DNA of 64,000 bases from Polynucleobacter sp. MWH-Spelu-300-X4 (GCF_018687515.1 NZ_CP061294.1:1488001-1552000), one strand, 5' to 3'. Shown: positions 1-11,119, numbered from the stretch's first letter. The notes: generated from the letters alone by a model not told the origin. Made by a program: numbers and translations.

Positions 1-155
1 TGCGCTTGGCAACGATGCAAGAAGATCGTTACCGCTGCAATAGTGATATGAGTTAAAACCAGTGTGAAAACAAGTATCTGAACCCAACCCCAATCAAGGT
101 AACCATGGGCCAACCATTGCAAAATAAAGTCTCTTGTTGAATCTAAAAAAGCCAT
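1..155 (-). CDS. Fatty-acid (acyl-CoA type) desaturase, N-terminal fragment
   Basis: Only the first 51 codons lie in the window; the gene runs off the left edge. The ATG at 155-153 follows an AGAGGG ribosome site by 8 bases. The peptide is hydrophobic from about residue 24 to 46 and ends in HRCQA plus the first two bases of a further codon (CA-). This fits the first histidine box (HRxxxxH-like) of membrane di-iron desaturases, which insert a cis double bond into acyl chains and so adjust membrane fluidity. The rest of the catalytic histidines cannot be seen. It lies downstream of purN-rsmB on the same strand, but a 127-base gap with a strong inverted repeat suggests it has its own control. 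The family call is fairly sure; the exact substrate is not. Confidence 0.72.
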   Translation of the reverse strand, partial: MAFLDSTRDFILQWLAHGYLDWGWVQILVFTLVLTHITIAAVTIFLHRCQA

Positions 156-179
156 CCGGCCATCCCTCTATAAATGTAA

Positions 180-207
180 TACAGCAATTTTACCAAAAAT
201 TGCTGTA
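180..207. repeat. Perfect 12-bp inverted repeat between rsmB and the desaturase gene
   Basis: The arms TACAGCAATTTT (180-191) and AAAATTGCTGTA (196-207) match perfectly around a 4-base spacer. The element lies 76 bases past the rsmB stop and 25 bases before the desaturase ATG, on the strand of both genes. It could fold in RNA, but no T-run follows the stem on the minus strand, so it is a poor intrinsic terminator. Its symmetry and position also fit a repressor site for the desaturase gene, as seen for TetR-type regulators of desaturases in other proteobacteria. Which role applies cannot be decided from the sequence. Confidence 0.6.
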
Positions 208-282
208 TACCGCCCTGAAGTTATAGAAGATTTTGACCTAAATCACTACTTTTAAATGCAAGTTAAAGAAAATTAATGACTT

Positions 283-1644
283 TTAAGACTTGCGCTCCAA
301 AATGGCTCCAAAAAATCCATCCGTACCATGTAAATGTGGGAATAACTGCCACCACTTAGAGTTAGCACTAGCGCCAATCGGCAAATTATCCATAGCTGGG
401 AAGCTATCGCGCAATACTTCTTTAGGATCTTTAAGTTCAAAATTGGGGTTGGCTGCCAAGAATTCCTCAACAACCCCTTGATTTTCTTGATAAATTAAAC
501 TGCAGGTCGCATAAACCAGGCGCCCACCCGGCTTTAACAATCTAGAAGCCGATTGAAGAATCGACAACTGCTTTTGAGTTAACTCCGCCACGCTTTGGGG
601 CGACTGCCGCCACTTTAAGTCTGGGTTTCTACGCAAAGTTCCCAGACCACTACAGGGAGCATCCACCAAAACTCGATCAATTTTTCCCGCCAAACGCTTC
701 ACCTTGGCATCGTTTTCGTTATCAATCCATACGGGGTGAACATTCGATAAGCCACTTTTCGCCAAGCGAGGCTTCAAATTAGCCAAGCGCTTTTCTGATA
801 CATCAAAGGCATATAGGCGACCGCTCGAGCGCATCATTGCACCCAAAGACAATGTTTTACCACCAGCGCCAGCACAGAAATCCACCACCATCTCACCACG
901 CTTAGGCTCAAGCAACATACTCAATAATTGGCTGCCTTCGTCCTGCACTTCGACCAACCCCTGCTTAAAGAACTCCTGAGTTTGTAAAGCAGGCTTACCC
1001 TTTAATCTCACTCCATTTGGAGCATAAGGGGTAGGCTCAGCAGCGTAGCGGCCGCCAAGGTCATTTAAAACGCCTAGAAGCTCTTCTCTCGCAGCTTTAA
1101 TGGTGTTCACGCGCAAATCTAAAGGCGCAGCCTTCAGCATCGCCTCAGCAAGCGGCAAACATTGATCCTTAGGCACGGAAGAACCAAGAGCATTCCAAAT
1201 CCACTCTGGCAGGTTAACTCTTGTCAGAGGTGCCAAAGACTCTCGCTCGATTGTGCCAAAACGCTGCAACCAATCAATTTCACCAGGGTGCACCACAAAA
1301 GCTAAATCTGCCAATGCGCTTTCTGCGCGATTACCACTTCCCAAGCCACTCTCAACCATCGTGATGAAAAGAGATAGCAATGCCAAGCGGCGACCCAAAG
1401 GGCCCTGGCCACTCTCGGCAAATTGAGAAATCTCAGTTTTACGGCGCAAAAAAGCAAATGAAGCTTCGGCAATCAATGCCCTATCGCGGTTACCCAGCTT
1501 GGGTTGAGAACGGAAATAGCGACTCACCACCATATCCGCTGGGTGGGCAAAACGAGCCAACTCCGTAATCAAAATAGAGAGGTGCTCAACATGTTGCGGC
1601 AAAGCCTTCGCTCTTGCTGCTACCGCTTTTTGGTCAATACGCAT
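283..1644 (-). CDS. rsmB: 16S rRNA m5C967 methyltransferase RsmB
   Basis: This enzyme methylates C967 of 16S rRNA using S-adenosylmethionine. The 453-residue protein has a NusB-like RNA-binding region over roughly residues 20-140 and a Rossmann methyltransferase domain in its second half. The SAM-binding motif DFCAGAGGKT is at 255-264. The two cysteines typical of RNA m5C methyltransferases are in VDAPCSG (Cys331) and ATCS (Cys381). Its ATG lies 3 bases after the purN stop, so the two are probably cotranscribed. The length is normal (E. coli about 429) and nothing is missing. Confidence 0.96.
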   Translation of the reverse strand: MRIDQKAVAARAKALPQHVEHLSILITELARFAHPADMVVSRYFRSQPKLGNRDRALIAEASFAFLRRKTEISQFAESGQGPLGRRLALLSLFITMVESGLGSGNRAESALADLAFVVHPGEIDWLQRFGTIERESLAPLTRVNLPEWIWNALGSSVPKDQCLPLAEAMLKAAPLDLRVNTIKAAREELLGVLNDLGGRYAAEPTPYAPNGVRLKGKPALQTQEFFKQGLVEVQDEGSQLLSMLLEPKRGEMVVDFCAGAGGKTLSLGAMMRSSGRLYAFDVSEKRLANLKPRLAKSGLSNVHPVWIDNENDAKVKRLAGKIDRVLVDAPCSGLGTLRRNPDLKWRQSPQSVAELTQKQLSILQSASRLLKPGGRLVYATCSLIYQENQGVVEEFLAANPNFELKDPKEVLRDSFPAMDNLPIGASANSKWWQLFPHLHGTDGFFGAILERKS

Positions 1645-1647
1645 TAG

Positions 1648-2286
1648 TTACTTATCCTGAGATACGAGTAATTGGGACTCTGGTGGACTAACCAGAACAC
1701 GACCCTGGTCAATAGAAATACGATTATCAATGAACCAGCGCACAGCGCGGGGATAAATAATATGTTCTTGCTTTAAAACTCTCTTAGCTAAGGTATCCGC
1801 ATCATCCCCAGGAAGCACCGGTACAGAGGCTTGGATCACCATTGGACCGTGGTCTAGAGCCTCGGTCACAAAATGAACGGTGGCTCCATGCTCAGACACC
1901 CCAGCCGCCAAAGCCTGCTCATGAGTATGTAAACCAGGGAATAAAGGCAACAAAGATGGGTGAATATTTAATAATTTCCCCTCGTAATGGCTCACAAAAT
2001 CACCAGTCAAAATCCTCATAAACCCTGCTAAAACAACCAAATCAGGTGTGTAAGAGTCGATTAACTGCACTAACTGATGGTCAAATTCAGCACGATCTTT
2101 AAATTTTTTATGATCCAAGACAGCCGTAGGAATGCCGTGAGACCTAGCAAAATCAAGGCCAGAGGCATCTGGTCGATTAGAAATTACCGCAGCAATTTTG
2201 GCTGGCCAAGCATCTTTTTGGGCAGTTTTAACAATGGCTTCCATATTGGAACCACGGCCTGAAATAAGAATAACAATTGAAGTCAT
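1648..2286 (-). CDS. purN: Phosphoribosylglycinamide formyltransferase PurN
   Basis: PurN carries out the third step of purine synthesis, moving a formyl group from 10-formyl-THF to GAR. The 212-residue protein has the N-terminal GRGSN phosphate loop (10-14). The catalytic triad is visible as Asn107 and His109 in NIHPSLLP and Asp145 in LDHGPM. I start at the ATG at 2286 because MTSIVILISG matches the usual family start. A TTG three codons upstream (2295) is in frame and has a GAGGT 10 bases before it, so the longer form is possible. Only 27 bases separate this ATG from the divergent ribF start, so the two promoters must overlap. rsmB follows after 3 bases. Confidence 0.96.
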   Translation of the reverse strand: MTSIVILISGRGSNMEAIVKTAQKDAWPAKIAAVISNRPDASGLDFARSHGIPTAVLDHKKFKDRAEFDHQLVQLIDSYTPDLVVLAGFMRILTGDFVSHYEGKLLNIHPSLLPLFPGLHTHEQALAAGVSEHGATVHFVTEALDHGPMVIQASVPVLPGDDADTLAKRVLKQEHIIYPRAVRWFIDNRISIDQGRVLVSPPESQLLVSQDK

Positions 2287-2293
2287 GCCCGCC

Positions 2294-2301
2294 AATATAA
2301 T
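2294..2301. promoter_or_regulatory. Candidate shared -10 region of the divergent purN/ribF promoters
   Basis: On the plus strand TATAAT lies at 2296-2301, 12 bases before the ribF ATG. On the minus strand TATATT lies at 2299-2294, 7 bases before the purN ATG. The two -10-like hexamers occupy nearly the same base pairs. I find no convincing -35 box on either side, so this is a weak call driven by the very short gap. Confidence 0.35.
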
Positions 2302-2313
2302 TCATACCTCAAC

Positions 2314-3264
2314 ATGAAGGTAATTAGAGGCATTCCTCAGGCATCCAATTGGACCCCCTGCGCGCTCACCATCGGTAATTTTGATGGCGTGCATCGGGGG
2401 CATCAGGCTTTACTAACAAAGCTTGTAGATAAAGCCCGGGATAAAGGGCTGCAAGCATGCGTGATGACATTTGAACCACATCCCATTGAATATTTTTCCC
2501 CCGAAAAAGCCCCCTCTAGAATCTTAAGCTTAAGAGATAAATTACAAGCCCTTCAATCAACCGGCATTCATCAAGTATTGGTCGAGCATTTCAATCAAGC
2601 ATTTGCTTCTCTAGCTCCGGATGATTTTATTGAAAAGGTTTTAGTTAAAGGCTTGCAAGTGAAATACATCCTCATTGGCGATGATTTCCACTATGGCGCG
2701 AAACGAGCCGGCAACTTCCAAACCTTGGTTGATAACGGTAAGAAGTGGGGGTTTGAAGTTGAACGCATGGATACGCTATCTGAAAACGATACGCGTATCT
2801 CAAGCTCAGCCACTAGACTAGCCTTAGCCACCGGCGACCTGAAGTTAACCCAAAATTTACTAGGTAGGCCCTACACCATTAGCGGCCATGTGTTGCATGG
2901 ACAAAAGCTAGGTCGCGACCTAGGATTTCCAACCCTCAATATCTCGATGGCTAATCGCCTTCACAAAAGAAAACCTGCCGCAGAAGGAATTTTCATAGCT
3001 CAGGTTCACGGCTTAGGCGACAATCCACTACCGGCAGTTGCAAGCTTAGGGAAAAGGCCAACCGTAGATGATTCCGGAAGGTATTTACTCGAAGTCCATA
3101 TTTTTAATTTTCATCAAACTGTTTATGGAAAATTAGTACAAATTGAACTAATTCAAAAAATAAGAGATGAAGAAAAGTACAACGATTTAGAAACATTAAA
3201 AAATGCCATTCATGCAGATGCAATGGCAGCAAAAAATTACTTTGAAATAACCGACCATGTCTGA
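2314..3264 (+). CDS. ribF: Bifunctional riboflavin kinase / FAD synthetase
   Basis: RibF phosphorylates riboflavin to FMN and then adenylates FMN to FAD. In the 316-residue protein the N-terminal nucleotidyltransferase domain carries [10 protein letters not shown] (21-30) and RISSSATR (161-168). The C-terminal kinase domain has the [14 protein letters not shown] signature (196-209). No Shine-Dalgarno is evident before the ATG, and a TATAAT 12 bases upstream implies a very short leader. The stop overlaps the ileS start by 8 bases, so translation of the two is probably coupled. ribF-ileS-lspA is a common order in proteobacteria. Confidence 0.96.
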   Translation: MKVIRGIPQASNWTPCALTIGNFDGVHRGHQALLTKLVDKARDKGLQACVMTFEPHPIEYFSPEKAPSRILSLRDKLQALQSTGIHQVLVEHFNQAFASLAPDDFIEKVLVKGLQVKYILIGDDFHYGAKRAGNFQTLVDNGKKWGFEVERMDTLSENDTRISSSATRLALATGDLKLTQNLLGRPYTISGHVLHGQKLGRDLGFPTLNISMANRLHKRKPAAEGIFIAQVHGLGDNPLPAVASLGKRPTVDDSGRYLLEVHIFNFHQTVYGKLVQIELIQKIRDEEKYNDLETLKNAIHADAMAAKNYFEITDHV

Positions 3265-6115
3265 CAAAAAAAATAACTACCCAGTTAACTTACTTGATAC
3301 AACATTCCCTATGAGAGGTGATTTGCCTAAACGCGAACCTCTATGGGTAAAAGAATGGCAAGAAAAAAAGATTTATCAAAAAATTAGAGCAGCCAAAGCA
3401 GGCAAAAATACATTCATTCTGCATGATGGCCCTCCTTATGCCAACGGCGATATTCATATTGGTCATGCTGTTAATAAAATCCTGAAAGACATGATTGTTA
3501 AAGCCAAAGGTTTTTCTGGTTTTGACGCACTTTATGTGCCCGGCTGGGATTGCCATGGCATGCCAATTGAAATTCAAATTGAAAAACAATTCGGCAAACA
3601 TTTACCAACTGCAGAAGTTCAAGCAAAAGCGCGCGCTTATGCCTCAGTTCAAATTGAGAAACAGAAAAAAGATTTTGAACGTTTGGGTGTTCTTGGAGAT
3701 TGGGAAAACCCATACCTCACCATGAATTTTAAAAATGAAGCTGATGAAGTTCGAGCTTTAGGAAAAATTCTAGAAAAAGGTTATGTCTTCAGAGGTCTCA
3801 AACCAGTGAACTGGTGCTTTGACTGCGGATCAGCTCTAGCTGAAGCAGAAGTTGAGTACCAAGATAAGCTTGATATCGCAGTTGATGTTGGCTTTGCATT
3901 TCCTGAAGATCAACTACCTTTAATTGCCAAAGCGTTTAACTTAAGCCAACTTCCCAAAAAAGATGGCATGGCGGTGATTTGGACAACCACACCATGGACG
4001 CTTCCATCCAACCAAGCGCTTAACCTACACCCTGAAATTGAATACGCTTTAGTTGATACAGCTAAAGGGCTTTTAATTCTGGCGAAAGACCGCGTGGAAT
4101 TTTGCTTAAAGGATTACAACCTTGAAGGCACGATTGTGGCAACCTGCAAAGGGCAGGCATTGGGCGGCCTTGAATTTCACCATCCGCTAGCAAAAGCGCA
4201 TGAAGGTTATCAAAGACGCTCTCCTATCTATCTTGCCGAATACGTCACGATTGATAGCGGTACAGGCCTAGTGCACTCAGCGCCGGCTTACGGCGAAGAA
4301 GACTTTAAATCATGTAAAGCGCATGGTTTAAAAGATAAAGATATCTTAAATCCTGTCATGGGTGATGGTGTTTATGCGTCTTGGCTACCACTCTTCTCAG
4401 GTCAATCCATCTGGAAAGCGAACCCCCACATTGTCGAAGCCTTAAAAGAAGTTGGCTCTTTATTAAATTCAGCAAAATTGAATCACTCTTACATGCATTG
4501 CTGGAGACATAAGACACCTGTTGTATATCGCGCTACAGCACAGTGGTTTGCGAGCATGGATAAGCAACCGCATGAAGGTAAAACATTGCGCGAAACAGCG
4601 CTTGCTGGCATTGAAGCAACTGAGTTTTATCCAGCATGGGGTAAGCAACGCTTACACAGCATGATTGCTAACAGACCTGACTGGACACTATCAAGGCAAC
4701 GCCAATGGGGCGTGCCAATGGCATTCTTTATTCATAAAGAAACAGGTGAGCTGCACCCACGCACACCAGAGCTTTTAGAAAAAATTGCTGCCCGTATAGA
4801 AAAAGAAGGTATCGAAGCATGGCAAGCCATCGACATAAAAGATATGTTGGGTGATGAAGCTGGTATGTATGAAAAGAATAAAGACACATTGGATGTTTGG
4901 TTTGATTCCGGCACAACCCATTGGCATGTGATTCGCGGATCACATGCCAGCACGCTTGAAGATGCTAGCCGCGCTAACTCCGAAGGCCGGTGGGCAGATC
5001 TTTATCTAGAAGGATCAGATCAACATCGTGGTTGGTTCCACTCCTCCCTACTTACCGGCTCCATGCTTGATGGCAAACCACCATACAAAGCATTGCTCAC
5101 CCACGGCTTTACCGTAGATGGCCAAGGTCGCAAAATGAGTAAATCCATTGGTAATGTGATTGCTCCACAAGAAGTTGCCGACAAGATGGGCGCTGAAATT
5201 ATTCGTTTGTGGGTAGCCTCCACTGATTACTCTGGTGAAATGACGATTTCAGATGAAATCTTGAAACGCGTTGTTGAAAGCTATCGACGCATTCGCAACA
5301 CCTTGCGTTTCCTATTAGCCAACCTATCTGATTTTGATATCACTAAACATCAGATGGATGCGAAAGATTGGTTAGAGATTGATCAATACGCACTAGCTCT
5401 CACGCAATCTGTACAAAATGACTTGCTAGCTCACTACAACCGCTATGAATTCCATCCTGCGGTTTCTCGCTTAATGACATTCTGCTCTGAAGATATGGGT
5501 GGGTTCTATCTAGACATTCTCAAAGATCGCCTCTACACACTATCAGCAGATGCTCCAGCAAGACGCTCTGCTCAAAATGCTTTATTCCACATCACCCAAT
5601 CTTTCCTAAGATTGATGGCGCCATTCCTATCATTTACCGCGGAAGAAGCTTGGAAGATCTTTGCACACAACACCTCTAGCAAAGATACGATCTTTACAGA
5701 AGAGTTTTACCAACTCCCTGAAGTCTCATCTGCTGAGACATTAATTAAAAAATGGGCGCAGATTCGACAAATGCGCTCAGATATCACTAAAGCGATTGAG
5801 AATGAACGTGAGGCTGGCAAAGTAGGCTCTTCATTACAGGCAGAGATTCATATTGTTGCAAGTCCTGCGGATGCTGCGCTACTTCAATCATTAGGTGATG
5901 ATTTGCGCTTTATTACCATCACATCAAGTGCTACGGTTGAAGCGAAAGACGGCGTAACAGATATTTTGGTTTCAGTTAAATCGTCTGACCATCAAAAATG
6001 TGGCCGCTGCTGGCATTACCGTGATGATGTTGGTCACGATCAAGAACATCCAACACTCTGTGGCCGCTGCACCAGCAATCTTTTTGGCGCCGGTGAAGAG
6101 CGCCACATTGCTTAA
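3257..6115 (+). CDS. ileS: Isoleucyl-tRNA synthetase
   Basis: IleS charges tRNA-Ile and edits mischarged valine. The 952-residue length is normal for the bacterial class I enzyme. The HIGH motif is at 67-70 and KMSKS at 626-630. The C-terminal zinc finger has Cys915, Cys918, Cys935 and Cys938. The start overlaps the 3' end of ribF by 8 bases and lspA follows after 24 bases. This is the bacterial (mupirocin-sensitive type) architecture judged by the C-terminal zinc finger; I infer that from the family and have not tested it. Confidence 0.98.
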   Translation: MSDKKNNYPVNLLDTTFPMRGDLPKREPLWVKEWQEKKIYQKIRAAKAGKNTFILHDGPPYANGDIHIGHAVNKILKDMIVKAKGFSGFDALYVPGWDCHGMPIEIQIEKQFGKHLPTAEVQAKARAYASVQIEKQKKDFERLGVLGDWENPYLTMNFKNEADEVRALGKILEKGYVFRGLKPVNWCFDCGSALAEAEVEYQDKLDIAVDVGFAFPEDQLPLIAKAFNLSQLPKKDGMAVIWTTTPWTLPSNQALNLHPEIEYALVDTAKGLLILAKDRVEFCLKDYNLEGTIVATCKGQALGGLEFHHPLAKAHEGYQRRSPIYLAEYVTIDSGTGLVHSAPAYGEEDFKSCKAHGLKDKDILNPVMGDGVYASWLPLFSGQSIWKANPHIVEALKEVGSLLNSAKLNHSYMHCWRHKTPVVYRATAQWFASMDKQPHEGKTLRETALAGIEATEFYPAWGKQRLHSMIANRPDWTLSRQRQWGVPMAFFIHKETGELHPRTPELLEKIAARIEKEGIEAWQAIDIKDMLGDEAGMYEKNKDTLDVWFDSGTTHWHVIRGSHASTLEDASRANSEGRWADLYLEGSDQHRGWFHSSLLTGSMLDGKPPYKALLTHGFTVDGQGRKMSKSIGNVIAPQEVADKMGAEIIRLWVASTDYSGEMTISDEILKRVVESYRRIRNTLRFLLANLSDFDITKHQMDAKDWLEIDQYALALTQSVQNDLLAHYNRYEFHPAVSRLMTFCSEDMGGFYLDILKDRLYTLSADAPARRSAQNALFHITQSFLRLMAPFLSFTAEEAWKIFAHNTSSKDTIFTEEFYQLPEVSSAETLIKKWAQIRQMRSDITKAIENEREAGKVGSSLQAEIHIVASPADAALLQSLGDDLRFITITSSATVEAKDGVTDILVSVKSSDHQKCGRCWHYRDDVGHDQEHPTLCGRCTSNLFGAGEERHIA

Positions 6116-6139
6116 AGACACCCTAAGGATTAACAGCCC

Positions 6140-6640
6140 ATGGCACGCTCAAATAGATCAAGCAGTAACAGCAATCAAACATTCCTACTTTGGTTGGGTT
6201 TATCTGGACTTTTGCTAGCTATTGATCAACTGAGCAAAATTCTTGCAAAAGGCAACTTGGTGGAAGGTGTCTCCAATCCAGTAACTAGCTTTCTTAATTG
6301 GACCCTTGTCTACAACCCTGGAGCAGCCTTTTCTTTTTTAGCGCAAGCAGGTGGTTGGCAACGTTGGTTTTTTACAGGCCTAGGAATTGCAGCGGCGCTA
6401 TTGATTGTTTGGTTAATTCGCAAAAATGCGCAACAAACTCTTTTTTGCTTGGCCATGAGTCTCATACTTAGCGGTGCTGTTGGCAATGTGATTGACCGCG
6501 TTATGTATGGGGCTGTTGTTGATTTTATTGATGTGTATTACCTGCACTGGCACTGGCCAGCCTTTAACATTGCCGATAGCGCCATCACTTTAGGCGTGAT
6601 TCTGTTAATCTTTGACGAAATTAAACGCGTCAACAAGTAA
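6140..6640 (+). CDS. lspA: Lipoprotein signal peptidase (signal peptidase II)
   Basis: LspA is the inner-membrane aspartic protease that cuts the signal peptide from diacylated prolipoproteins. The 166-residue protein has four hydrophobic segments (about 15-33, 66-92, 99-118 and 138-160). The catalytic aspartates are Asp119 in GNVIDR and Asp146 in [13 protein letters not shown] 10 bases before the ATG supports this start. The N-terminus is Ser/Asn-rich and polar for about 13 residues. It follows ileS, as in many proteobacteria. Confidence 0.97.
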   Translation: MARSNRSSSNSNQTFLLWLGLSGLLLAIDQLSKILAKGNLVEGVSNPVTSFLNWTLVYNPGAAFSFLAQAGGWQRWFFTGLGIAAALLIVWLIRKNAQQTLFCLAMSLILSGAVGNVIDRVMYGAVVDFIDVYYLHWHWPAFNIADSAITLGVILLIFDEIKRVNK

Positions 6641-6657
6641 ACAAAGGCTAAAAAGTC

Positions 6658-7866
6658 ATGAACTCACTTCAAGGCAAACATATCCTACTTGCTATGTCAG
6701 GTGGTATCGCTGCATTTAAAGTGGCGGAATTAGCTCGCTTATTAATTCAAGACGGTGCAAGCGTGCAAGTTGCCATGAGTGAGGCTGCTACACAATTCAT
6801 GACGCCAGTTACCATGCAAGCGTTAACCGGACAGCCGGTATATACCAATCAATGGGATGCGCGCATTCCAAACAACATGGCTCATATCGAGCTATCCAGA
6901 AAAGCCGATTTAATTTTAGTTGCCCCGGCAAGCGCTGACATGATGGCTAAAATTTCATTGGGGTTAGCTGACGATTTAATTAGCGTACTCTGCCTCGCTC
7001 GCGAATGCCCACTCATCGTTGTGCCCGCCATGAATAAACAAATGTGGGAAAACGCGGCAACACAAGAAAATATTCAAAAATTAAAGTCCAACGGCGTTGG
7101 CATCTTAGGCCCCACCAGCGGCACACAAGCTTGCGGTGAAAATGGCATGGGTCGCATGCTAGAGGCGAAAGAAATATTTGAAGGTGTCGTTGCCTTTTTT
7201 CAGCCCAAATTATTAACAGGCAAAAAAGTACTCATCACGGCCGGCCCTACTTATGAGGCCATTGATCCAGTACGCGGCATCACCAATAAAAGCTCTGGAA
7301 AAATGGGCTTTGCGATTGCGCAAGCAGCTATCGAGTCTGGCGCCAAAGTGACATTAATAGCAGGGCCATGTCATTTAGACACGCCACTTGAGTTCACTGG
7401 CTCTGTTAATCGAATTAATGTCACTAGCGCGCAAGAAATGTCTGATGCCGTCATGCAAGAATTGGATGCGGATATTTTCTTTGCTGTTGCTGCTGTTGCA
7501 GACTGGACGGTTGAAAATGCCGCAACACAAAAAATTAAAAAAGACGGCTCAAACCAGGCCAGCCCAGAATTAAATTTCAAATTAAACCCAGACATCTTGG
7601 CGGAAGTCTCCAAGAAATCTCAAGCCAGTCAAAAGCCATTTTGCGTCGGTTTTGCTGCCGAAACAAATGATCTGGAAAGTCATGCAAAAGAAAAACGTGT
7701 AAAGAAAAATATTCCTTTATTAGTTGCCAATTTAGGGCCAAGTACCTTTGGCCTTGATGACAACGAGTTACTACTTGTTGAAGAAAGTGGCACCTCAAAA
7801 ATGCCAAGAGCAAACAAGCTCACACTAGCCAGACAGCTTATTAACCATATATCTAAAAAAATATAG
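6658..7866 (+). CDS. coaBC: Bifunctional phosphopantothenoylcysteine decarboxylase / phosphopantothenate-cysteine ligase
   Basis: CoaBC performs two steps of coenzyme A synthesis: CTP-dependent joining of cysteine to 4'-phosphopantothenate, then FMN-dependent decarboxylation. The CoaC half (about 1-185) shows His76 in MAHIELS, PAMN (123-126, Asn126) and the lid cysteine Cys159 in QACGENG. The CoaB half starts near [10 protein letters not shown] (191-200). Length 402 matches the fused enzyme. dut begins one base after its stop, an arrangement also seen in E. coli. Confidence 0.97.
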   Translation: MNSLQGKHILLAMSGGIAAFKVAELARLLIQDGASVQVAMSEAATQFMTPVTMQALTGQPVYTNQWDARIPNNMAHIELSRKADLILVAPASADMMAKISLGLADDLISVLCLARECPLIVVPAMNKQMWENAATQENIQKLKSNGVGILGPTSGTQACGENGMGRMLEAKEIFEGVVAFFQPKLLTGKKVLITAGPTYEAIDPVRGITNKSSGKMGFAIAQAAIESGAKVTLIAGPCHLDTPLEFTGSVNRINVTSAQEMSDAVMQELDADIFFAVAAVADWTVENAATQKIKKDGSNQASPELNFKLNPDILAEVSKKSQASQKPFCVGFAAETNDLESHAKEKRVKKNIPLLVANLGPSTFGLDDNELLLVEESGTSKMPRANKLTLARQLINHISKKI

Positions 7867-7867
7867 T

Positions 7868-8317
7868 ATGAAGAAATTACAAGTCAAAATTCTTGATGAA
7901 AGAATTAAAAATAATTTGCCGCAATACGCCACATCAGGCAGTGCTGGTCTTGATTTAAAGGCTTGCTTAGATGAAGCCATCACGATTGAACCAGGCCAAA
8001 CAGTTTTAGTACCAACAGGTATCGCTATTTATTTAGATGATCCAGGCTATGCTGCATTGATATTGCCTAGATCAGGTCTAGGTCATAAACATGGCATCGT
8101 TTTAGGCAATTTAGTAGGATTAATTGACTCTGATTACCAAGGCCAATTAATGGTCAGCACTTGGAACAGAGGTCAAACTAGCTTCAAGCTTGAGCCTATG
8201 GAGCGCCTAGCTCAGCTCGTGATTGTTCCTGTTGCTCAAGTTGAATGGGACGAAGTGGAAGAGTTTACCGCCAGCGACCGTGGTGCTGGCGGCTTTGGTA
8301 GCACTGGCCGCGCTTAA
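7868..8317 (+). CDS. dut: dUTP diphosphatase (trimeric dUTPase)
   Basis: Dut hydrolyses dUTP to dUMP, keeping uracil out of DNA and feeding dTMP synthesis. The 149-residue protein carries all five motifs of the trimeric family: [18 protein letters not shown], the GLIDSDYQG segment with the catalytic Asp, MERLAQL, and the C-terminal [10 protein letters not shown] flap that closes over the substrate. It is the last gene of the ribF-to-dut run. It converges on clpA with a 10-base gap and no visible terminator. Confidence 0.97.
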   Translation: MKKLQVKILDERIKNNLPQYATSGSAGLDLKACLDEAITIEPGQTVLVPTGIAIYLDDPGYAALILPRSGLGHKHGIVLGNLVGLIDSDYQGQLMVSTWNRGQTSFKLEPMERLAQLVIVPVAQVEWDEVEEFTASDRGAGGFGSTGRA

Positions 8318-8327
8318 GCCTTCTCTC

Positions 8328-10631
8328 TTAAATCTTCTCCATATCGCCTGCCTCAAGCTTCTTGACGGCAGGCCTTACAGGAGCATCAAAATCTAAAACT
8401 ACTTTGTCGTCTTGATCAATATCAACGACTACATGGCCACCATGCGCCAACTTGCCAAACAACAACTCATCGGCCAAAGCTTTTCGAACTAAATCTTGAA
8501 TCAAGCGTTGCATTGGTCTTGCGCCCATTAATGGGTCGAAACCATGCTTCGCCAAATAACTTCTTAATCCAGCGCTAAAGCTTGCATCTACTTTCTTCTC
8601 ATGTAGCTGCTCTTCTAATTGCATCAAGAATTTATCAACAACACGCAAAATGATACTTTCATCAAGCGATCTAAATGCCACGATGGCATCTAAACGATTG
8701 CGGAATTCCGGTGTAAATGTCCGCTTAATATCTCCCATCTCATCGCCAGCTTGACGCGCAGTTGTAAAGCCAATGGTTGATTTTTGCATCGTCTCGGCAC
8801 CAGCATTGGTCGTCATGATAATGATGACATTTCTAAAATCTGCTTTACGACCATTGTTATCAGTCAGCGTACCGTGATCCATGACCTGCAATAGGATATT
8901 GAAAATATCAGGGTGAGCTTTTTCAATTTCATCAAGCAACAAAACACAATGAGGTTTCTTATTAACCGCTTCCGTTAACAAACCGCCCTGGTCAAATCCA
9001 ACATACCCTGGAGGCGCGCCAATTAAACGGCTCACCGCGTGACGCTCCATGTACTCAGACATATCAAACCTAATCAGTTCAATACCCATAATGAATGCCA
9101 ACTGTTTAGCCACCTCAGTTTTACCAACGCCAGTAGGGCCCGAAAACAAGAAGGATCCAATTGGCTTATCGTCTTTACCAAGGCCTGCACGAGACATCTT
9201 GATAGCAGATGCCAATACTTCGATAGCAGGATCTTGACCAAACACCACACTCTTCAAATCTCGATCCAAAGTTTGCAACTTACTTCTATCGTCAACAGAC
9301 ACAGATTGCGGAGGAATGCGCGCAATTTTTGCCACAATATCTTCAATCTCTTGGCGGCCAATAGTTTTCTTTTGTTTAGATTTTGGCAAGATACGTTGTG
9401 CGGCACCCGCTTCGTCAATCACATCAATCGCTTTATCTGGTAAGTGACGGTCATTGATATAACGCGCAGATAACTCCGCAGCAGCTGTTAAAGCTGCTTG
9501 GGCATACTTAACACTGTGGTGCTCTTCAAATTTAGATTTCAAACCGCGCAAGATTTGTACTGTTTGATCAACCGTAGGCTCAAGCACATCCACTTTTTGG
9601 AAACGACGAGAAAGCGCCGCGTCTTTTTCAAAAATGCCCCTGTACTCATTAAAAGTAGTGGCGCCAATACATTTCATCTGACCACTAGATAAAGCTGGCT
9701 TTAAAAGGTTACTCGCGTCCAATGTGCCGCCAGATGCAGCTCCAGCACCAATCAACGTATGAATCTCATCAATAAACAAGATGGCATCAGGATTATCTTT
9801 AAGATTTTTTAAAACACCTTTCAAGCGCTGCTCAAAATCACCGCGATACTTAGTGCCTGCTAATAAAGCGCCCATATCTAATGAGTAAACAGTCGCTTTG
9901 GCCAATACCTCAGGAACATCGTTTTGCGTAATACGCCAAGCCAAACCTTCCGCAATCGCGGTTTTACCAACCCCAGCCTCACCCACTAGCAATGGATTAT
10001 TTTTTCTACGACGGCAAAGCACTTGAATAACACGCTCAACTTCTCCTTCACGACCAATCAAAGGATCAATACGCCCCTGCCGAGCAGACACGTTAAGATT
10101 TTGCGTATATTGCTCAAGAGGGCTATCTTTACTTGCTGCGCCACCCTCCTCACCCTCAGAACTACTCTCGCTAGGCTTAGGTGGCTCTGCTTGATCTTTT
10201 CTAATGCCATGGCTAATGTAATTAACCACATCTAAACGAGTAATACCTTGTTGCTGCAAGTAATACACAGCATGTGAATCTTTTTCACCAAAAATGGCAA
10301 CCAACACATTGGCACCATTTACTTCTTTTTTACCATTGGATGTTGATTGAACATGCATGATGGCGCGCTGAATCACTCGTTGGAAACCAAGCGTTGGTTG
10401 TGTATCAACCTCTTCAGACCCTGGAACAATCGGTGTGTTGTCGTCGATAAAGTTTTTAAGGTTACTTTTGAGATCATCTAAATTGACTGCACAAGCTTTT
10501 AAAACATCAGCAGCTGTAGCGTTATCAATCAAAGCGCATAACAAATGCTCTACGGTAATAAATTCATGTCTAGCCGCTCGAGCGTCGACAAACGCCATAT
10601 GCAAGGTAACTTCTAACTCTTGAGCAATCAT
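8328..10631 (-). CDS. clpA: ATP-dependent Clp protease ATP-binding subunit ClpA
   Basis: ClpA is the AAA+ unfoldase that feeds substrates, including N-degron proteins delivered by ClpS, into ClpP. From the chosen start the protein has 767 residues: an N-terminal double Clp repeat (about 1-145), an acidic Ser/Glu linker (about 150-170), D1 with Walker A GEAGVGKT (217-224) and FIDEIH, and D2 with Walker A GPTGVGKT (498-505) and LLDEIEKAH. The IGF tripeptide in the KSTIGF loop fits ClpP docking. I start at 10631 because GGAGG lies 6 bases upstream and the ATG overlaps the clpS stop (ATGA). An in-frame ATG at 10649 lies inside clpS and is less likely. Confidence 0.98.
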   Translation of the reverse strand: MIAQELEVTLHMAFVDARAARHEFITVEHLLCALIDNATAADVLKACAVNLDDLKSNLKNFIDDNTPIVPGSEEVDTQPTLGFQRVIQRAIMHVQSTSNGKKEVNGANVLVAIFGEKDSHAVYYLQQQGITRLDVVNYISHGIRKDQAEPPKPSESSSEGEEGGAASKDSPLEQYTQNLNVSARQGRIDPLIGREGEVERVIQVLCRRRKNNPLLVGEAGVGKTAIAEGLAWRITQNDVPEVLAKATVYSLDMGALLAGTKYRGDFEQRLKGVLKNLKDNPDAILFIDEIHTLIGAGAASGGTLDASNLLKPALSSGQMKCIGATTFNEYRGIFEKDAALSRRFQKVDVLEPTVDQTVQILRGLKSKFEEHHSVKYAQAALTAAAELSARYINDRHLPDKAIDVIDEAGAAQRILPKSKQKKTIGRQEIEDIVAKIARIPPQSVSVDDRSKLQTLDRDLKSVVFGQDPAIEVLASAIKMSRAGLGKDDKPIGSFLFSGPTGVGKTEVAKQLAFIMGIELIRFDMSEYMERHAVSRLIGAPPGYVGFDQGGLLTEAVNKKPHCVLLLDEIEKAHPDIFNILLQVMDHGTLTDNNGRKADFRNVIIIMTTNAGAETMQKSTIGFTTARQAGDEMGDIKRTFTPEFRNRLDAIVAFRSLDESIILRVVDKFLMQLEEQLHEKKVDASFSAGLRSYLAKHGFDPLMGARPMQRLIQDLVRKALADELLFGKLAHGGHVVVDIDQDDKVVLDFDAPVRPAVKKLEAGDMEKI

Positions 10632-10975
10632 GCTGCCTCCATCGTACATTGCAAAGGATGACCCGCTTCGCGAGCCCTATCTACTACTTGGTGAACTTTC
10701 GTCGCAGCAACATCTTTGGTAAATACACCACAAACTCCTTTACCCTCTAGATGAACCTGCAACATAATTCTGGTCGCACTTTCTTGATCTTTATGAAAAT
10801 ACTCTTGAATGATCATCACGACAAATTCCATTGGAGTGTAGTCATCATTTAATAACACCACCCTATACATTTTTGGCGGCTGAACCCTCTCCGACTGTCT
10901 ATCCATGACAGTGGCTTGATCTTCCTGAAAATGAGGAAAATTAATCGGATTCGGATTGCGTGGTTTTTGACTCAT
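10628..10975 (-). CDS. clpS: ATP-dependent Clp protease adaptor ClpS
   Basis: ClpS binds proteins with destabilising N-terminal residues and hands them to ClpA. The 115-residue protein has a flexible N-terminal tail of about 35 residues followed by the folded core. The ligand-binding segment [10 protein letters not shown] (41-50) and the [13 protein letters not shown] segment are typical. I chose the ATG at 10975 because AGGA lies 3-6 bases before it; a GTG at 10993 would add six atypical residues. The stop overlaps the clpA start, so the two are translationally coupled. TAGAAT lies 7 bases before the ATG, but the good ribosome site argues for a transcript starting further upstream. Confidence 0.97.
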   Translation of the reverse strand: MSQKPRNPNPINFPHFQEDQATVMDRQSERVQPPKMYRVVLLNDDYTPMEFVVMIIQEYFHKDQESATRIMLQVHLEGKGVCGVFTKDVAATKVHQVVDRAREAGHPLQCTMEAA

Positions 10976-11089
10976 ATTTCCTATTCTAAACACAACTTAG
11001 CATTCAAGTCAGAAGGTCTTTTATTTTTATGTTCATAGAAAATCTAGCGGGCCTGCAACGACTGTAGCTACTGAAGTTTTTGTAATTTT

Positions 11090-11119
11090 TTGCCAAAAAA
11101 TAATTCCTTCTGATACAGT
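11090..11119 (+). promoter_or_regulatory. Predicted sigma-70 promoter of the small exported protein
   Basis: TTGCCA (11090-11095) and TACAGT (11114-11119) are separated by 18 bases. This is a reasonable housekeeping promoter and places the transcript start near 11126, about 58 bases before the ATG at 11184. The predicted start lies inside the palindrome at 11118-11135. Confidence 0.45.

Noticed and set aside
9039..9443. 134-codon open frame on the plus strand
   Set aside because: It lies wholly inside clpA on the opposite strand, has no family resemblance, and the clpA reading is unambiguous.
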